DNA of 64,000 nt from DATFXM01 sp035315885. GTDB taxonomy: Bacteria; Acidobacteriota; Blastocatellia; UBA7656. The stretch is from assembly GCA_035315885.1 (NCBI GenBank), contig DATFXM010000097.1:151602-215601 (forward strand). The letters run 5' to 3'. The translations under genes were made by a program, and so were the position numbers. Of the stretch, positions 60,761 through 64,000 are shown in pieces (the stretch's first letter is position 1; each line of letters begins with the position of its first letter). A model generated the notes under the pieces. That model had not been told where the DNA came from. It ran no database searches and was given only the letters and a program-made list of their open reading frames with translations.

Positions 60761-61423
60761 ATGCCTGCCCCCACTGTCAAACATCTGATAGCGATTGCCC
60801 GTCTGTTTCTCTTAACGATGGTGCTTCTTTTTGAAGGTTGCAATCGTGTGCTGCTCGACGAGCGATTTCACGATATCAGACTGATCGGCTGGAGGGTCAT
60901 CGACGACCCGGACACGGTGGAGGGCCCTTCGCGATGGCAAGTCGAAAGCGATGGGTGGCTTCATCAAAGAAGCAACATCTGGGGCCGGCGGGGTGATTTT
61001 ATTGGGCGATGGTACGGCACCTTGCTGGTAACCGGGGACACGAGCTGGACCGATTACACGTTCTCGGTAAAGGCGAAGCCTGAAGACGACGACGGGTTCG
61101 GAGTTGTCTTTCGGGTTAACGACTCTGAGCATTTTTATCGTTTGTTGTTACTCCAGGATGGCTTCAGTGGCGGCCCGATCACCAGGTTGGACAAGCGGGA
61201 TGGCGCCGACTACACTGAACTCTGGTCAGTCCAACGGGGATTTCGCCAGCAAAAAGAAGTGCACATACAGATAGACGTGGTTGGAAACCAGATCACCGGC
61301 TCTCTGGATGATCGCGTGCTGTTCCAGATCAGCGACAGCACATACCGGAGCGGTGGAATCGGTCTGTTCTGCTACGCGCAAAGCTCCCAGGGCTTCGATG
61401 ATGTTCGAGTCATCAGACAATAG
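60761..61423 (+). CDS. Putative lipoprotein with a jelly-roll (DUF1080-like) domain
   Basis: The 220-residue product has an N-terminal hydrophobic segment ending LLFEGCNR; the Cys at residue 27 may be lipidated, though Glu at -2 is unusual. The rest is a beta-sandwich with WTDYTFSVKAKPEDDDGFGVVFRVNDSEHFYRLLL and GGIGLFCYAQSSQGFDDVRV, the shape of DUF1080/LamG-like carbohydrate-binding domains. Ligand unknown. It starts four bases after the phosphatase stop. Confidence 0.7.
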   Translation: MPAPTVKHLIAIARLFLLTMVLLFEGCNRVLLDERFHDIRLIGWRVIDDPDTVEGPSRWQVESDGWLHQRSNIWGRRGDFIGRWYGTLLVTGDTSWTDYTFSVKAKPEDDDGFGVVFRVNDSEHFYRLLLLQDGFSGGPITRLDKRDGADYTELWSVQRGFRQQKEVHIQIDVVGNQITGSLDDRVLFQISDSTYRSGGIGLFCYAQSSQGFDDVRVIRQ

Positions 61424-61468
61424 ACGAATTATCATTCAGTAATCCTCAACAGTCGTAAAGGAGAGTGG

Positions 61469-62650
61469 ATGTCCAGGGCAGTGATCGTCAGCGCGGTTAG
61501 AACCGCAATAGGCTCGTTTGGAGGTGCGCTCAAAGATTTCTCTGCGTCCGAGCTGGCCAGGGTCGTTATCTCCTCATCTCTCGAACGCGCGGCAGTTCAA
61601 CCGGGCGATGTCGACGAAGTGATTATGGGCAACGTGCTGCAGGCGGGCGGCGGTATGAACACCGCTCGGCAGGCCGCGATCGCAGCGGGCCTACCCGACG
61701 AGGTTCCGTCGTTCACCGTGAACAAGGTGTGCGGGTCCGGATTGAAAGCGGTCACCCTCGCCGCGCAAGCCATCGCCGCCGGAGACGCGGATATCGTCGT
61801 AGCAGGCGGCACAGAATCAATGAGCAATGCGCCGTACATCTTGAAGGGCGCGCGATGGGGGTACAGGCTGGGACGCGGCGAATTGGTTGACTCGCTCCTG
61901 AGTGAAGGTCTGACCTGCGCCATGGCTGGATGTCATATGGGCATCACTGCCGAGAATGTCGCCGAGGCCTGCAGCATCAGCAGGGAACAGCAGGACGACT
62001 TCGCCGCCGAGAGCCAGCGTCGAGCGGTGGCTGCGGCAGCAGAAGGCCGATTCGATGCTGAAATCGTTCCAGTCCTGGTGCAGCAGAAAAAAGGGCCGGC
62101 CCTCGAATTCAAGGTTGATGAATACGTCCGGCCTACCACTACCAGGGAGGTGCTCTCGAGACTCAAACCCGCGTTCAAGAACGATGGTGGAACGGTGACC
62201 GCCGGAAACGCATCGGGGATCAATGACGGGGCAGCGGCGCTGGTGGTAGCTAGTCACGAGCGCGCTCGACTGATGGAAATGGCTCCCATGGCTGAGATTG
62301 TGGCTTATGCTTCCGCGGGAGTCGATCCTCGATACATGGGGCTGGGTCCAGTGCCTGCGATCCAGCGCGCTCTTGAAAAAGCGAATTTGACTTTAGACGA
62401 GATCGGATTGTTCGAGCTGAACGAAGCATTTGCCGCGCAGAGCGTCGGAGTGTTGAACAAGCTGGGGCTGGATCAGGATCGGGTGAACGTCAACGGCGGG
62501 GCGATCGCGCTTGGTCATCCGATTGGAGCGAGCGGCGCAAGAATACTGGTTACGTTGCTGCACGAGATGAGACGTCGCAGCGTCAAGCGTGGGCTTGCCG
62601 CACTTTGTATTGGCGGGGGGCAGGGAATCGCGGTGATTATCGAGAGATGA
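61469..62650 (+). CDS. Acetyl-CoA C-acetyltransferase (thiolase), copy 2
   Basis: A second thiolase (393 residues), same family as the one at 41190, with Cys in NKVCGSGLKAV, His in GGAIALGHPIGASGARI and Cys in AALCIGGGQGIAV. Strong GGAG ribosome site before ATG. Physiological role (acetoacetyl-CoA synthesis or fatty acid degradation) cannot be read from the neighbours. Confidence 0.93.
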   Translation: MSRAVIVSAVRTAIGSFGGALKDFSASELARVVISSSLERAAVQPGDVDEVIMGNVLQAGGGMNTARQAAIAAGLPDEVPSFTVNKVCGSGLKAVTLAAQAIAAGDADIVVAGGTESMSNAPYILKGARWGYRLGRGELVDSLLSEGLTCAMAGCHMGITAENVAEACSISREQQDDFAAESQRRAVAAAAEGRFDAEIVPVLVQQKKGPALEFKVDEYVRPTTTREVLSRLKPAFKNDGGTVTAGNASGINDGAAALVVASHERARLMEMAPMAEIVAYASAGVDPRYMGLGPVPAIQRALEKANLTLDEIGLFELNEAFAAQSVGVLNKLGLDQDRVNVNGGAIALGHPIGASGARILVTLLHEMRRRSVKRGLAALCIGGGQGIAVIIER

Positions 62651-62654
62651 ATAG

Positions 62655-62727
62655 GAACTTGAGTTCTGACCTCTGAGTGGTCTTGCGGACTAAAGGTCGA
62701 CGACTCGCTACTCAGAACTCAGTACTT
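62655..62727. repeat. Heptamer array, family A, inverted arms (site 14)
   Basis: Left arm about 62655-62680 (TTGAGTTCTGACCTCTGAGT); right arm 62703-62727 (ACTCGCTACTCAGAACTCAG). Lies between the thiolase gene and the small protein gene, both plus strand, ending a few bases before the Shine-Dalgarno. Confidence 0.75.
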
Positions 62728-62743
62728 CCTCCAGGGGGTGTGC

Positions 62744-63070
62744 ATGAGCGGATCGACTCGTCCAGGGCTGACTGCCGGAGCGGCTGTCGTACTCTACCTT
62801 CACAGTCCGAAGGAAAAAGTCTGGGGTATTCTGACGGACTTGAACAGCGCGGGGGTGTTTATTCGAGGAATCGACCTGAACACCTTTGACGACTGGGTTC
62901 AGATGATTGTGCGCGGGGAAAGGAACATGGGGCTGACGCATGTTTTCCTGCCGATGTGGCGAGTCGAGCGGGTTGCGCTCGATGAAACAATCGACGAGAT
63001 ACCGTCGTTGTGCGACGTCTTCTACTCGAGGATCGGAATGACCGTTAGGGAGTATCTCGAGCTGGACTGA
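62744..63070 (+). CDS. Small protein of unknown function, possible Sm-like fold
   Basis: The 108-residue protein has a first half of strong alternating strands (VVLYLHSPKEKVWGILTDL, AGVFIRGIDLNTFDDWVQMI) that recall a small Sm/SH3-type barrel, then VFLPMWRVERVALDE and a helical C-terminus ending in YLELD. I recognise no named family. ATG 62744 follows GGGGG six bases upstream; a GTG at 62738 is less good. Its stop abuts the stop of the opposite gene. Confidence 0.65.
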   Translation: MSGSTRPGLTAGAAVVLYLHSPKEKVWGILTDLNSAGVFIRGIDLNTFDDWVQMIVRGERNMGLTHVFLPMWRVERVALDETIDEIPSLCDVFYSRIGMTVREYLELD

Positions 63071-64000
63071 TCAGGGCGCTTGCAGGTGCTGGAACACTTC
63101 CGGCTCAAATTTGGCCGAGTAATTGACCGGTCCGATTGCGATCGACTGAACAAGCTTGCCGTCCTGCTCCATCTCTCGACGCGCCGGCACGAGCGTATTC
63201 TGCACAACGCGGTATGGCGTATAGAAATACGATATGCGGTATTTGGTCGCCTTCGTCTGGTTCGGCAACATCAGCTCGTATTCGGCGTGAGTGATCCGAA
63301 AGGTCTTGCTGCTGACCCAGAAGCGCGTCTTCTCACCGGTTGACGTAGTCATGTCTACGACGTTTGACGGCACGCCGATGACTGTTTCCGTACCAACATA
63401 TTCAAGTTTCGATCCGTCTTCCTTGTAGCGCAATAACGCCATGTACTCGTGGGTCAACTGAGCCTTGAAGGCGATTTCTGCTTCCGGCTTGGGCGTGATG
63501 TACTGACCGTTTTGTGCCGACCACACCGAGGCGCCGTTGAACGCGACCGTATACTTGATCGGGTCGTTACCGGACCGATCGGTCGACGCGGGTGCGTTGA
63601 GGTCAAGATCAACTCTAAGCAAATCCAGCCACGATTTGTCGCGGCGCATAGAGCGTGCAATGTAGGTTCCGCTCAAGTCTCCTGAGTCGGTGACGAGTTT
63701 GATGGTGCCTTCTTCAGAGGCTGCGGCGCGCACAGTTTCAAGTTGTTTGCGGCCGCCGTAGGCAATGATCGCAAACTCTATTATCGTCTCCGCCTGACTC
63801 AGTTTGGTCTCGCTCTTTCCTTCTTTCTTGATCTCCTTACCGGTTGGGAGCTTGGGGTCATCGCCTTTTTTTTCGACTTCGGCCTGTTTGCGTTCGGCGT
63901 TGGTCTTATTACGTGCCTGAGACGAGTTAGTAGATGAAGGCAGAGATAGAGCCGACACGGCGAAGAAAAGAATCAGTACTGCGGTGCAAAAAAGACCCAC
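63071..64000 (-). CDS. Exported protein of unknown function, 5' end at or beyond the window edge
   Basis: At least 309 residues. A hydrophobic stretch (MGLFCTAVLILFFAVSAL) is followed by a Lys/Glu/Ser-rich linker (about residues 24-65) and a beta-rich domain (about 70-309) with YGGRKQLETVRAA, VYTVAFNGASVW-like and KYRISYFYTPYRVVQNTLVPARREM blocks, resembling the outer-membrane lipoprotein-sorting (LolA/RseB-like) fold seen in acidobacterial secreted proteins. The first codon in the window is GTG at 64000, but the basic n-region of a signal peptide is missing, so the true start is likely upstream, outside the window. Confidence 0.7.
   Translation of the reverse strand: MGLFCTAVLILFFAVSALSLPSSTNSSQARNKTNAERKQAEVEKKGDDPKLPTGKEIKKEGKSETKLSQAETIIEFAIIAYGGRKQLETVRAAASEEGTIKLVTDSGDLSGTYIARSMRRDKSWLDLLRVDLDLNAPASTDRSGNDPIKYTVAFNGASVWSAQNGQYITPKPEAEIAFKAQLTHEYMALLRYKEDGSKLEYVGTETVIGVPSNVVDMTTSTGEKTRFWVSSKTFRITHAEYELMLPNQTKATKYRISYFYTPYRVVQNTLVPARREMEQDGKLVQSIAIGPVNYSAKFEPEVFQHLQAP

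Noticed and set aside
4881..62727. CRISPR arrays
   Set aside because: The repeats are 7 bases long, degenerate and arranged as inverted arms, without spacers of even length and without cas genes.
4881..62727. Insertion sequence or MITE ends
   Set aside because: No transposase, no target-site duplications that I can identify, and the unit sequence differs between sites.

Overview
The window is a gene-dense (about 60% GC) piece of a bacterial chromosome with no rRNA, tRNA, CRISPR array, transposase, integrase or phage gene that I can see. Envelope genes, futalosine-type menaquinone synthesis (MqnE), many Sec/lipoprotein signal peptides, haem c and copper-domain fusions and a DUF5777-type barrel fit an aerobic Gram-negative heterotroph. 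I lean to Acidobacteriota (perhaps Blastocatellia), but this is an inference from gene content and style, not a proof.

Layout. 1-7.2 kb: ankyrin lipoprotein, DinB-like protein, a small Cys-rich secreted protein divergent from a TPR-like gene, NadB (NAD synthesis), a secreted unknown and an amidase. 7.2-20.4 kb, all minus strand: a cell-shape and RNA-processing cluster, read GGDEF cyclase - mreB - mreC - mreD - mrdA (PBP2) - rodA - radical SAM/DUF2344 fusion - RNase E/G. 20.9-31.7 kb: class-III aminotransferase, YmdB-like phosphodiesterase, TypA/BipA, a TetR regulator with probable operators, MqnE, a ribbon-helix-helix protein, MgtE, a lipoprotein and a CuA-cupredoxin/beta-barrel fusion. 31.8-46.9 kb: glutaminyl cyclase, DUF255/thioredoxin protein, MutS2, a GNAT-like protein, a ClC transporter, a zinc-ribbon protein, thiolase, an orphan dehydrogenase E1-alpha, a DPBB-like protein, family-5 uracil-DNA glycosylase and a bicupin. 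46.9-53.1 kb: alpha/beta hydrolase, cytochrome c/PHM-like copper fusion, YdeP-type molybdopterin oxidoreductase and a tandem cyclophilin. 53.3-60.0 kb: an aromatic amino-acid supraoperon trpG-trpC-trpF-trpB-trpA-chorismate mutase-DAHP synthase-tyrA, with trpE and trpD absent. 60-64 kb: metallophosphatase, a lipoprotein, a second thiolase, a small unknown protein and a secreted unknown cut by the window edge.

The most unusual signal is not a gene. At about fourteen sites between genes there are short arrays of degenerate 7-bp repeats, usually two arms in inverted orientation that could fold into long hairpins. At least four unrelated heptamer families share this architecture: (A) TCTGAGT, (B) GCAGTAG, (C) GGGCGAA with a GGAGAGGAGGGACGC-like core, and (D) GGTTTCG. 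They sit between convergent, tandem and divergent genes, sometimes overlapping a stop codon or promoter. They resemble in style the heptameric STRR repeats of cyanobacteria and the REP/BIME elements of enterobacteria, but the sequences differ and no partner transposase is in view. Other points worth attention are the CuA-barrel fusion, a paired palindrome at the tetR promoter, a perfect 15-bp inverted repeat before nadB, and the roughly 470-residue disordered insertion in RNase E/G.
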